Made by a program: the position numbers and the translations under genes. From Bacteroidetes bacterium UBA4416 (lineage in GTDB: Bacteria; Bacteroidota; Bacteroidia; B-17B0; Aurantibacillaceae), in the NCBI GenBank assembly GCA_002390745.1, contig DGQK01000051.1, forward strand, positions 62,001 to 126,000: DNA of 64,000 nt, written 5' to 3'. This document shows, one piece after another, positions 51,194 through 61,000 of the stretch. Under the pieces are notes generated by a model, which worked only from the letters and a program-made list of their open reading frames with translations, had not been told where the DNA came from and did not search any database. Position 1 is the first letter of the stretch, and each line of letters begins with the position of its first letter.

Positions 51194-51853
51194 ATGTTGA
51201 AGCAGCAGTTACCGGCACTTATCAGGAAAGAATTTCTACTGGAATTCCGGCAAAGATCAACTCTTGCCGGAATTGCTGTTTATATCATTGCCACAGTGTT
51301 CATTTCGGCATTGTCCTTTAAGCAAAAGATCCATCCTATTGTGTGGAATGCCTTATTCTGGGTGATCTTTACCTTCATCACCGTTAATGTATCGGGGAAA
51401 AGTTTTGTGCAGGAAACCAAGGGAAAAGCGCTCTATAACTACCTGTATTATGGCGCGCGGGAGTTTATTCTCGGCAAGATCGTTTACAACATGATCCTCA
51501 TGGCTGTTCTGAGCCTGTTTACCTTTTTCTTTTACGGCTGGTTTGTAGGGAATATTGTGCAGGACATGGGCTTGTTCATGCTGGTGCTCCTGTTCAGCTC
51601 TACGGCTTTTTCGGGCGTGCTGAGCCTGATGAGCGCCATCGCCTCCAAATCGGGAAATAACATGAGCCTGATGGCGATCCTGAGCTTCCCGGTGCTGATG
51701 CCGCTCCTGCTGGTTTCCATCAAGGTAAGCAAGAATGCCATCGATGGCCTGGCCTGGAGCGTCAGCTATAACTATCTGCTCATCCTGGTGATGCTAAATT
51801 TCGTCGTAATTACATTGGCTACACTATTATTTAACTACCTTTGGCGCGAATGA
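51194..51853 (+). CDS. ccmB: Heme exporter protein CcmB
   Basis: 219 aa with six membrane helices. The opening LIRKEFLLEFRQRSTLAGIAVY and LFWVIFTFITVNVSGKSFVQE are typical of CcmB, the membrane subunit of the CcmABC(D) complex that releases holo-CcmE during cytochrome c maturation. The partner ATPase gene ccmA is not adjacent. The stop overlaps the ccmC start. Confidence 0.88.
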   Translation: MLKQQLPALIRKEFLLEFRQRSTLAGIAVYIIATVFISALSFKQKIHPIVWNALFWVIFTFITVNVSGKSFVQETKGKALYNYLYYGAREFILGKIVYNMILMAVLSLFTFFFYGWFVGNIVQDMGLFMLVLLFSSTAFSGVLSLMSAIASKSGNNMSLMAILSFPVLMPLLLVSIKVSKNAIDGLAWSVSYNYLLILVMLNFVVITLATLLFNYLWRE

Positions 51854-52512
51854 TAAAGTGGTGGAAAATACTTTCGGTGCTTATTATCCTTTACACACTG
51901 GTTTGGGGACTTCTAAACCCTGTGCCTAAGCTCGCCATCCTTCACGAAAGCATTCGCAATGTGTATTTTCATGTGCCGATCTGGTTTGCCATGCTGTTCC
52001 AGATGGGGTATTCAGTCGTGTTTGCAGTAAAGCATCTTTACAAAAACGATATGCGCTCCGACCTGATAAGTGATCAGGCTGCACAAACAGGCTTATTCCT
52101 GAGCATCCCGGGCCTGCTGACGGGTTGCATGTGGGCGAAGTTTACCTGGGGCACCTGGTGGACCTTTGAAGACCCCAAGCTCAACGGTGTGGCTATTGCC
52201 GTGCTCATTTACCTGGCTTATTTTATCCTGAGAAGCTCCATCACCGATGAGCTCAAGCGTGCGCGCATTTCGGCGGTATATAATATTTTTGCGTTTGTGA
52301 TGATGTTCGTCTTCATCATGATCCTTCCGCGCCTGACAGATTCGCTGCACCCGGGTAACGGCAACAATCCTGCTTTCGGAAAATACGACCTTGACAACAG
52401 CATGCGCACGGTGTTTTACCCGGCTGTCATCGGCTGGGTGCTGCTGAGCCTATGGATCCTGGATGTGAAGAAACGACTAGCTACTTTAAAATACAACTCG
52501 GAAAATGACTAA
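51850..52512 (+). CDS. ccmC: Heme handling protein CcmC (CcsA superfamily)
   Basis: 220 aa from ATG 51850 (MIKWWKILSVLIILY), which overlaps the ccmB stop as ATGA; a TTG three codons earlier is less likely. About six helices, two conserved His (NVYFHVPIWFAM and SLHPGNG) and a WWD-type loop reading TWGTWWTFEDPKLNG. Attaches heme to CcmE at the outer face of the inner membrane. Note FEDPKL where WDARL is usual. Confidence 0.9.
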   Translation: MIKWWKILSVLIILYTLVWGLLNPVPKLAILHESIRNVYFHVPIWFAMLFQMGYSVVFAVKHLYKNDMRSDLISDQAAQTGLFLSIPGLLTGCMWAKFTWGTWWTFEDPKLNGVAIAVLIYLAYFILRSSITDELKRARISAVYNIFAFVMMFVFIMILPRLTDSLHPGNGNNPAFGKYDLDNSMRTVFYPAVIGWVLLSLWILDVKKRLATLKYNSEND

Positions 52513-52765
52513 GATCACCTATATCCTTTTTTTCCTGTTAGGCATGCTCAGCCTACAGGCACAAGATACGCTTGCCAAACCGTCAGAAAGCTTTGAAAAG
52601 GTGCCTTATGACGCGTATGTCCCGGAACCGGAAATGGCGGACCTGTTCAGGAGCCAGGGAAAAATCTACGTAGTGATCGCCGTTTTGACCATAACTTTTT
52701 TGTGCCTGATTGGTTATTTAATCTATATCGACATCCGGTTGAGAAAGCTGGAGAACAGAAAATAA
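52505..52765 (+). CDS. CcmD-like small membrane protein
   Basis: 86 aa: signal-like start (MTKITYILFFLLGMLSLQAQ), a short exposed segment, one membrane helix (IYVVIAVLTITFLCLIGYLIYI) and a basic end (RLRKLENRK). Position between ccmC and ccmE and the single-helix layout fit CcmD, which stabilises the CcmABC-CcmE complex. It is longer than the usual CcmD. It overlaps ccmC by 8 bases. Confidence 0.75.
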   Translation: MTKITYILFFLLGMLSLQAQDTLAKPSESFEKVPYDAYVPEPEMADLFRSQGKIYVVIAVLTITFLCLIGYLIYIDIRLRKLENRK

Positions 52766-52845
52766 ACTCCCTGTTCTACAGGCAACCATATCATTATAAA
52801 ATCTCCGCAATCTGCGAGATCTGCGGAAAATAAAAGAAAGTAAAC

Positions 52846-53235
52846 ATGAAAAAGCTTCACATTGTAGGAATCATCGTCATTGCAGTAGCGATCGGCGTTA
52901 TTTTCACCTCCCTTCAAAGCAACGCTTCCTATTCGGATTTTGCGGAAGCCTCCCGGAACCCGGAAACGGAGTACCATGTGGTTGGGAAATTAAATAAATC
53001 CGTTCCTGTTCAGTACGATCCAAAGATCAATGCCGACGAGTGTTCTTTCCTGATGACCGATAATAAAGGACTGGAGAGGCGCGTGGTGCTTCACAAAAGC
53101 GTTCCGCAGGATATGGAGAAATCGGAGCAGATCGTGCTGATCGGGAAAATGCAGGGACAGGAATTTCATGCCAATGAGATCCTGATGAAATGCCCGAGCA
53201 AGTACAATGATGGAAAACCACAGGTAAAAGCATAA
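52846..53235 (+). CDS. ccmE: Heme chaperone CcmE, CXXXY type
   Basis: 129 aa: an N-terminal anchor (IVGIIVIAVAIGVIF), then the OB-fold with EYHVVGKLNKSV, CSFLMTDNKG and EQIVLIGKMQGQEFHANEILMKCPSKY. The covalent heme-binding residue is His in the HXXXY form of E. coli; here the site is C116-P-S-K-Y120, i.e. CXXXY. That variant is known from Desulfovibrio and archaea and seems usual in Bacteroidota. It carries heme from CcmC to CcmF in the periplasm. Confidence 0.9.
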   Translation: MKKLHIVGIIVIAVAIGVIFTSLQSNASYSDFAEASRNPETEYHVVGKLNKSVPVQYDPKINADECSFLMTDNKGLERRVVLHKSVPQDMEKSEQIVLIGKMQGQEFHANEILMKCPSKYNDGKPQVKA

Positions 53236-53243
53236 CGGGCATT

Positions 53244-55868
53244 TTGGAGAAGATCACATACATCGGAGAGCATTTATGGGCAGGTACAGTGGGCAATGCC
53301 TTTGTGTATTTATCGCTGATTTCGGCCCTCGTATCTACACTTGCGTATTATTTTTATTCGAAAGAAACCCTGACCAGCGAGTGGAAGCGCTTTGCCAGGA
53401 TCAGCTTTTCCATTCACAGCGTTTCGGTGATCGGTATCGCGGCTACCCTATTTTACATGCTGTTCAACCACATGTACGAATACTCGTATGTATGGCAGCA
53501 CAGCAACAACTCCATGCCTATGGAATACATCATGTCCTGTTTCTGGGAAGGGCAGGAGGGAAGCTTCCTGCTCTGGACGTTCTGGAACGTGGTGCTGGGA
53601 AATATTTTATTCAGAACCGTCGACAGCAAATGGGAAGCTCCTACGATGGCCGTATTTTCGCTGGTGCAGGTGTTCCTGGCCAGTATGCTTTTAGGTATTA
53701 CTATCAGCGATTTCAGCCTGGGCACCAACCCTTTTATCCTGCTCAGGGAGAATCCTGATTTTGCCAATCTCCCTTTCGTTCAAAACCCGGAATACCTTGC
53801 CAAGCTGGATGGGCGTGGCCTCAATCCTCTGCTGATGAATTACTGGATGACGATCCATCCGCCGACACTGTTCCTGGGATTTGCGTCTACCTTACCGCCG
53901 TTTGCCTTTGCCCTGGCCGGCTTATGGAAACGGGATTTTACAAGCTGGCAGAAGCCGGCGCTCACCTGGACCTTCTTCAGCATCATGATCCTGGGAACAG
54001 GCATTCTGATGGGCGGTGCCTGGGCTTACGAAGCCCTGAGCTTTGGCGGCTTCTGGGCCTGGGATCCGGTAGAGAATTCCTCCCTGGTGCCCTGGCTGCT
54101 GATTGTAGCGGCAGGCCACGTGATGATCATCAATAAGAACAAGGGCGGCTCCCTGTTCATGACCCACCTATTGTCGATCTCCTCGTTTTTATTGGTTCTT
54201 TACTCTACTTTCTTAACGCGTAGCGGCATCCTGGGTAACAGCTCGGTGCACGCCTTTACAGATCTTGGAATGCAGGGACAGCTGGTGATCTACGTCATCA
54301 CGTTTATTTTTATCTGTGTCGCCCTGCTCATCCACGACAAGCTCTTTCGCGTGTCGTACGTGATGGTTTCGCTGCTGATGCTGGCTTTCGCTGTGTTCTA
54401 CGGCTATAAAAAAGCCATCATGATGATCTGGCTGGGAGGAAGTTTTGGGATTACCATCTTCTCCTACATGAAGTATTTTCCGAAAGAGGAAGAAGAGGAA
54501 AGCCTTTATTCACGGGAGTTCTGGATGTTCATCGGCTCGCTGGTGCTGTTGTTGTCGGCACTCATCATTACCTATTTTACCTCCATTCCTGTTCTGAACA
54601 AATTATTCAATCTTGAGAAAGCACCGGTAAAAGTTCCGGAGTACAATATCTGGCAGACGCCTTTCGCTATTGCGACGCTTATCCTGATAGCCATCACGCA
54701 GTTCTTTAAGTACAAAAAAACAGACCCGAAAACATTCTTCAGGCAGTTCCGCATCTCTTTGCTGCTGTCAGTGGTGTTTGGCATCACCTGCGTGGTCCCG
54801 CTGTACTTTTTGAATGGCTACTCTACGGCGAAAACACTGGATAAGTGGAACCTCATCTCTTATGCCCTGTTGTTCATCTCGGGCTTGTTTGCTGTGTTTG
54901 CCAACGGCGAGTACGCCCTGCGCATCTTAAAGGGGAAGCTTCGCCATGCGGGCTCTTCCATTGCGCACATCGGCTTCGCCTTTATCCTGATGGGTGCCCT
55001 GATCTCGACTTCCAAAAAACAAACCATCTCACAAAACACTTCCAAAAAAAATGTGGAAGGGCTGGGAGAGAACTTTAATGCGAAGAAAAGCTTGTTGCTG
55101 ACCAAAGGGGATACCCTGCCGCTTGGCAAGTACATGGTGACCTACAAGGGTAAAAAACGCGAAGGTATTGACGTCTACTTCAACATGGATTATTTTGAGC
55201 GCGACGCAAAGGGAGACCTGAAGCGCAACGAAAAAGGAGAAGCCGTGAAAGCCTTTGAGCTGAGCCCAATGGTGCAGGATAATCCGAAAATGGGAAAGGC
55301 CTCTAACCCTGATACCAAGCACTTCCTGAGCCATGATATCTACACGCACATTACCTATGCCAACCTGAGCGATGATGCAGATCTTAAGAAGGACGCCTAT
55401 AAAGAGCCGACGAATTTCATCGGGCACATGGGAGATACCATCTTTGCAGAAAATGCGATTATCCTCATCGACAGTATTACCACGAATCTCAACGAGGAAG
55501 AGTTCGCGAAAAGCGACAGCCTGCTCGTGGTGACCGCCGTACTGAAAGCCACTGACATCAACGGAACCGTGTACAGAGCTACGCCTCAGTACATTCTGAA
55601 GAACAACATGATCATGCCCGATCAGTACGAGCTGAAAGAGCTGGGATTGAAATTCGTGTTCTGGAAAATTAATCCGAATGAAGGCAGCATCGAGATCCAG
55701 ATGAGCGAAAAGGTATCAAACGCGAAGGATTTTGTGGTTCTGGAAGCCTATATGTTCCCTTACATCAATGTGCTCTGGCTGGGTTGTATCATCATGATCA
55801 TCGGTACAGTCATAGCTATCAGAGAAAGAAGGCGGCTCAATAAGCGGATCAAGCCTTCTATGGAATAA
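53244..55868 (+). CDS. ccmF: Heme lyase CcmF
   Basis: 874 aa, many membrane helices. The start is TTG 53244, 8 bases after ccmE. It carries the WWD heme-binding domain GGFWAWDPVENSSLVPWL near residue 270, the CcmF-type segment EGQEGSFLLWTFWNVVLGN and conserved His pairs (IHPPTLFLGF). The C-terminal ~250 residues form an extracytoplasmic domain (from NTSKKNVEG to NAKDFVVLEAYM) ahead of a last helix. It transfers heme from CcmE to apocytochrome c. No CcmG or CcmH gene is seen here. Confidence 0.92.
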   Translation: MEKITYIGEHLWAGTVGNAFVYLSLISALVSTLAYYFYSKETLTSEWKRFARISFSIHSVSVIGIAATLFYMLFNHMYEYSYVWQHSNNSMPMEYIMSCFWEGQEGSFLLWTFWNVVLGNILFRTVDSKWEAPTMAVFSLVQVFLASMLLGITISDFSLGTNPFILLRENPDFANLPFVQNPEYLAKLDGRGLNPLLMNYWMTIHPPTLFLGFASTLPPFAFALAGLWKRDFTSWQKPALTWTFFSIMILGTGILMGGAWAYEALSFGGFWAWDPVENSSLVPWLLIVAAGHVMIINKNKGGSLFMTHLLSISSFLLVLYSTFLTRSGILGNSSVHAFTDLGMQGQLVIYVITFIFICVALLIHDKLFRVSYVMVSLLMLAFAVFYGYKKAIMMIWLGGSFGITIFSYMKYFPKEEEEESLYSREFWMFIGSLVLLLSALIITYFTSIPVLNKLFNLEKAPVKVPEYNIWQTPFAIATLILIAITQFFKYKKTDPKTFFRQFRISLLLSVVFGITCVVPLYFLNGYSTAKTLDKWNLISYALLFISGLFAVFANGEYALRILKGKLRHAGSSIAHIGFAFILMGALISTSKKQTISQNTSKKNVEGLGENFNAKKSLLLTKGDTLPLGKYMVTYKGKKREGIDVYFNMDYFERDAKGDLKRNEKGEAVKAFELSPMVQDNPKMGKASNPDTKHFLSHDIYTHITYANLSDDADLKKDAYKEPTNFIGHMGDTIFAENAIILIDSITTNLNEEEFAKSDSLLVVTAVLKATDINGTVYRATPQYILKNNMIMPDQYELKELGLKFVFWKINPNEGSIEIQMSEKVSNAKDFVVLEAYMFPYINVLWLGCIIMIIGTVIAIRERRRLNKRIKPSME

Positions 55869-55894
55869 GCGCATTTACCAAAGCCTGAACAGAC

Positions 55895-56725
55895 GTGTCG
55901 AAGCCCTTACATATCGTTCTCATCGGAGCCGGGAATGTGGCGCATCACATTGCTGCTTCGTTTGCCGGCAATGCAGAAGTAAAGCTCGTGCAGGTGTTCA
56001 ATCACCGCCTCACCAAGCAGGCCAAAGGCTTTGCGGAAAGCATCGGTGTTCCTTTGGTTAGCCTGTACAACAAACTGGATACACATGCTGACATCTATAT
56101 ACTCTGTGTGAGAGACAGCGCCCTGGAAGAAGTTGCCGCGGAACTTGCTCCGTTAAAGCTCCGTGGCACCGTACTGCATACTTCCGGAAGTGTGGGTATA
56201 GGCGTGCTGAAACAGGCTTCGCTTAAAACAGGGGTTTACTATCCTTTGCAAACCTTCAGCAAAAACAGCCCGGTTGACTGGAAGCGTACGCCGCTCCTCG
56301 TAGAAGCCAATTCGGCGGCCACGCTGAAACAGATCACAAAACTGGCGGATTCCGTTTCCGGCGTAGTAAAAGCGGTTGATTCCGAAACCCGCCTCAAACT
56401 GCACCTTGCCGCCGTGTTTGCCTGCAATTTCACCAACGCTTTGTATGTTGCTGCCTTTGATTATGTGAGTGAGCATCTGAGCGCTAAAGATGCCGGTTTG
56501 CTTTGGCCGATCATGCTCACCTCCTTTAATAAGGTGATTTACAACAGCCAGCCCAGGCAGGCGCAAACAGGGCCCGCCATGCGCAACGATAAGACGGTGA
56601 TGAACAAGCACCTGAAATTACTTAAATCGGATAAGCGTTTAAAAGACATCTATCACTTACTATCGGCTCTTATCATTCATCAGCAAACTTCAAATCAGAC
56701 GTGGAGAATTTCAAACAAAAATTAA
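55895..56725 (+). CDS. Rossmann-fold DUF2520-type protein
   Basis: 276 aa from GTG 55895. The N-terminal dinucleotide-binding fold opens IVLIGAGNVAHHIAASF (GxGxxA). The second half contains GVYYPLQTFSK, the recognisable DUF2520 pattern, followed by a helical C-terminal domain like 6-phosphogluconate or ketopantoate reductases. An NAD(P)-dependent reductase is likely; the substrate is unknown. The 3' end overlaps kdsC by 25 bases. Confidence 0.82.
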   Translation: MSKPLHIVLIGAGNVAHHIAASFAGNAEVKLVQVFNHRLTKQAKGFAESIGVPLVSLYNKLDTHADIYILCVRDSALEEVAAELAPLKLRGTVLHTSGSVGIGVLKQASLKTGVYYPLQTFSKNSPVDWKRTPLLVEANSAATLKQITKLADSVSGVVKAVDSETRLKLHLAAVFACNFTNALYVAAFDYVSEHLSAKDAGLLWPIMLTSFNKVIYNSQPRQAQTGPAMRNDKTVMNKHLKLLKSDKRLKDIYHLLSALIIHQQTSNQTWRISNKN

Positions 56726-57213
56726 CCCGCATCAAAACCATTTTACTGGATGTGGATGGCGTATTAACCAACGGGCAGGTACTAATCATGGAGAACGGGG
56801 AGTTTGTGCGGGGCATGAATTCCAAGGATGGATATGCCCTGCAGCTCGCTGTGAAAAAGGGCTACAGGATTGTCATCATCACCGGCGGCAATAGTCCTTC
56901 TGTAAAACAAACGCTTGAAAACCTGGGGATCACCGATATTTTCCTGAGCCAGCATGACAAGCTGCAATGTTATAAAGATTACATCAATGAGCTGGACCTT
57001 TTGGAAGATGAGATTCTCTACATGGGCGACGATCTTCCGGATTATGAGGTGATGAAACGCGTAGGGATTGCTACCTGTCCCTTCGATGCTGCCAATGAGA
57101 TCAGGGATATTTGCATGTACATTTCAAGCCGTAAAGGCGGGGAAGGCTGCGTGCGCGATATCCTGGAGCAGGTGATGCGCTCGCAGGGTACCTGGGAAAT
57201 TGCGGGTTGGTAA
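56701..57213 (+). CDS. kdsC: KDO-8-phosphate phosphatase (HAD-IIIA)
   Basis: 170 aa from GTG 56701. HAD motifs: LLDVDGVLTNG (DxD nucleophile and acid), IITGGNSPSVKQ (motif II), and YMGDDLPDYEVM (motif IV). This pattern and length match KdsC, which releases phosphate from KDO 8-phosphate for LPS synthesis. Translation is coupled to the Rossmann gene; KdsC genes often follow such a gene in Bacteroidota. Confidence 0.92.
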   Translation: MENFKQKLTRIKTILLDVDGVLTNGQVLIMENGEFVRGMNSKDGYALQLAVKKGYRIVIITGGNSPSVKQTLENLGITDIFLSQHDKLQCYKDYINELDLLEDEILYMGDDLPDYEVMKRVGIATCPFDAANEIRDICMYISSRKGGEGCVRDILEQVMRSQGTWEIAGW

Positions 57214-57218
57214 TATTA

Positions 57219-57252
57219 GCGGGTTTCGATAAGCTCAGCTATCGGTTGACAT
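57219..57252. repeat. Short dispersed-type hairpin after kdsC
   Basis: GGTTTCGATAAGCTCAGC followed by TATCGGTTGAC contains a CGATA/TATCG stem and resembles the GGTTTCGATAAGCTCAACC intergenic repeat motif found in many genomes. Only one copy is here. Confidence 0.35.
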
Positions 57253-57843
57253 TCATTTGATGTGCTGTTGGCTGAGGCTTGCGATGCCACCTTTTTCCAA
57301 TAGATACTTCACTTTCATGATTGCCGCTACACTGATGGCGTCTGTGATCTCGCCATCGAGTGTCATTTGAAACGCCTCGTCGATATGCACTTTCCGCACC
57401 TTCAGGTCTTCACTTTCCTCTGGTTCTGATTCTTCGAAGCTCAGGCCGGTAGCCAAAAATACAAAGGCATGTTCGTCGGTTGCCGAATTACTGAGGTGAA
57501 GCTGCATGATCTCTTCAAATGTTTCGGCAACGATCCCGGTTTCTTCTTTCAGTTCGCGCCTGGCGGTTTCCAGCGGATGCTCTCCCAACGGACCTCCGCC
57601 TTCCGGAATTTCCCAGCTATAGGCATTCAGGGGATAGCGCCACTGACCCACGAGCCAGGTATAGCCCTCGTCGCTTAAAGGCAAAATACCGATGGCCAGG
57701 TTTTTAAAGTTCACCACGCTATACAGGGCCGGGTTGCCTGCCGGATTAATGGTCTGGTGTTTGTGTACGGCAATCCACGGAGATTCGTATACCAGTTCCG
57801 AACTGAGCGTTTTCCAGGAGTTTAGGGATTCATTATCTGCCAT
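57253..57843 (-). CDS. NUDIX hydrolase (ADP-ribose pyrophosphatase-like)
   Basis: 196 aa from ATG 57843 (MADNESLNSWKTLSSEL); the frame runs further upstream but that part looks non-coding. The Nudix box GGGPLGEHPLETARRELKEETGI is complete (G-x5-E-x7-REUxEExGU). The upstream LVGQWRYPLNAYSWEIPEGG is the ADP-ribose-type pattern. Hydrolyses nucleoside diphosphate sugars in the cytoplasm. On the minus strand a TTTG, 22 bases and TATTTTTA lie just upstream as a fair promoter. Confidence 0.9.
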   Translation of the reverse strand: MADNESLNSWKTLSSELVYESPWIAVHKHQTINPAGNPALYSVVNFKNLAIGILPLSDEGYTWLVGQWRYPLNAYSWEIPEGGGPLGEHPLETARRELKEETGIVAETFEEIMQLHLSNSATDEHAFVFLATGLSFEESEPEESEDLKVRKVHIDEAFQMTLDGEITDAISVAAIMKVKYLLEKGGIASLSQQHIK

Positions 57844-58061
57844 AGGTCGATAAAAATAGTTTATTGGGAGTAATTTTGAGCAAAGTAAGTAATAAAAGCC
57901 TGTATTTTCGAAAATCACGGCAGAAATCCGTAGCTCATGATCCGGCTTTATGTTTAATCGGTAAAAAGTAGGTTTCACACAGCAAAATGGTGATTACTAG
58001 CTTATTTTTTGTAGTTTTAGAAACCCGAAGCAGCATATATTCGTTAAAGTTAAAAATTGTT
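57844..58061. other. Divergent intergenic region
   Basis: AT-rich 218 bases between the NUDIX and SprB-like genes. On the plus strand TAGTTTTA (near 58011) is one base off a -7 box. No other feature seen. Confidence 0.35.
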
Positions 58062-61000
58062 ATGTTGAGAAAACCATTACTGTTATTTGTCCTGTTATTT
58101 TCGTACATTCTTGAGTCGCAAACCCTCTACTGGGTGGGTGGTTCGGGCAATATGAACGACCGGAGCCACTGGTCGCTGACAAGCGGTGGTGCCGCAGCCA
58201 ATACCGTTCCGGGCCCCTCCAATGATCTTATTTTTGATGACAATTCTTCTACCGGTAATTTTGTTGTCCACATGGTTGGGATGAACATCGTCCGTTCTCT
58301 CGAATGCCGTCAGACAACAAGCGATCTTCACCTGACCGGCGACAGTTATACCACGCTGCGTTGCTCGGGTGATTTTATCTTTAATCGCAGGACATTTTAC
58401 GATGCCACCTCTCCACTGATTTTCAGTAACAGTACAGGCACTGCCCATACGGTTAATTTTTTCGGCAATATCGTTCAGGCCGATGTTTTATTTGAAAATG
58501 CAAACTGGAACCTCCAGTCGGTAAAGGTCGGCGACAATTACACCCTGAAGATCAATAAAGGGATGTATACCCTGAACAACACCTCCCTGATTACCGGAAA
58601 CCTGGAAACAGGAAGTAGCGATGCGGTGATCTTCAACTCCGATCATTCGACGGTCCAGGTAAAGAACAGGCTTTTCCTCGGAAGCGGCGTAAGCTTTAAC
58701 TCTTCCAACCTGATCCTGATTGCGAACACCACAACACCTTCGTTGTATAAAGTGGATCCCAATGTCAGCTTCGGTGCCTCCGCCAGGATTGTGAAGCCTG
58801 CGCCTCAGGCCTGTGTGCTCACTTATTCCTTTACCAACCTTACCTGCAACAATGTGTGCAATGGCACCATGACCTTCTCCTTTGCGGGATGCCTTACCGG
58901 ACCTTACGACCTGGTGTTTAACACCAACGCCACCTGTATTCCCACCGGCACCAACAATATTTCGCCACCTTCGTTGACCTTAAGCAATTTGTGCAGCTGC
59001 CAGGGAAACCTCCTGGATATCTTTGTGTTCGACGCTTCGGGTTTTGTAACCTCTACCTTGTCGCAAAACATGCCGGCTAATCCGACACCGATCAACATGG
59101 TGTTCAGCCTCCCTGTAGAACCCAACTGCTTCGGGCAATGCAACGGCTCCGTGAATGTTTCCCTGACGGGTGGCTTTGGCCCCTATACGGTGAAGGTGGA
59201 TCCTGTTTTACCGGGCCCGACCTTTACCGTAAGCCCTTTTGTTTCAACGCCGGTGAATAACCTCTGTGCCGGTGTGCACACGTTCTCGGTGAGCGATGCG
59301 GGCGGATGCTCCAGGACTTTCACAACCATCACCACACAGCCTGCGCCTCTGGTTCCCAATGGAGTATCCAGCAGCATTACCTGCAACGGTGTGTGCAATG
59401 GTTCGGCTACGGTAACACCCACAGGCGGTACCAGCCCCTATACTTATGTCTGGGTGCCCGCCGCCGCCAGCCCTACGGCCAATACCATCTCAGGCCTTTG
59501 CCCGGGAGTGGTAACGATGACGGTGACCGATACCAGGACCTGTACCGCAACCTACAGCGCCACTATTACGCAGCCACCTACCATTACGGTAACGGTTACC
59601 AAAACCAACCTGATCTGTGGCGCCTTGTGCGACGGAACAGCTTCTGTGACTGCAACGGGTGGCAGCGGCGTTGGCTATACCTACTCCTGGACACCTAATG
59701 TGTCGTCCGCATCATCGGCTACAGGCTTATGTGCAGGAACTTATACCGTGGACGTCAGGGATAACCTCGGTTGCTTAAAAACAACGACCTTCGCGATCAC
59801 TTCTCCTCCTACGCTCACGGCTACACCTACACAAACCAATGTGCTGTGTCATGGGAGCTGTACCGGGATTATCAATATCAACCCGGCGGGAGGTACGGGA
59901 GCCTATACCTTTGCGTGGACACCATCGTCTTTAGGAACCGGCCCTGTGGCAACCGGCCTGTGCGCGGGGCCTTACTCCTTTACTGTAACGGATGCTGTTG
60001 GCTGTGTGATCACGAAAACAACCACGATCACAGAACCGCCGGCAGCAGTCATCAGCATCGTGAAGACAGACCTGGCTTGCTTTGGGGTATGCAATGGCTC
60101 GGCAACGGCCAACATTACCGGGGGAACGCCGCTTTACACCTATAGCTGGTCGCCGGGAAATCCCGTAGGACAAGGAACAGCAAGCATTACGGCTTTATGC
60201 CAGGGAAATTACACCTTGAATGTGAGGGATGCCAATAACTGCCTGTCGACCGCAACAACCGTTATTACACAGCCATTGCCGATAGTGGCAAACGTGTCGC
60301 TGACCCCGCCCACCTGTAATGGTTTATGCAACGGCACGATCAATGCCGCGCCTTCGGGAGGGTCCGGAGTATATACCTATACCCTGCAGCCGGCGGTTGG
60401 TGCGCCAATCATTTCCAACCCACCTTTCAACAACGTCTGCGCCGGCTCTTATTCCCTGATCGTAAGCGACAACCTGGGCTGTACGATTACCCACACACTC
60501 GTACTGACGCAGCCGAATGCCATTTCAGTGACCTTAAACACCACACCTGTCAATTGTTTTAATATCTGTAACGCTTCCTTGTCTACGGTCGTCAATGGCG
60601 GTACTCCGGCCTATACGTTTACCTGGAGCACCGGCAGCAATGCCTCCGCGATCTCCAACCAGTGTACCGGGAATTATTCCGTTACAGTGTCCGACGCACA
60701 GGGTTGCCAGGTGACGGCCTCTGTGAACATTACATCGCCTCCGGACATGACGGTATCCATCACGCCAACAAATCCTAACTGTGACGGACAGTGCACAGGA
60801 GTGGCTACTGCTACCGTTACCGGCGGTACGCCGAATTATACTTACAACTGGAGCAACGGAACCCTGAGCAACCTTACCAGCAACCTGTGTGCAGGCGTCT
60901 ATACGCTTACGGTGCATGATTTCTTTGGCTGTGTGAAAAAGCAAAACGTGACGATTACGACGCCTCCGGCGCTCACGCTTACGCCGGTAAATGGCACGGT

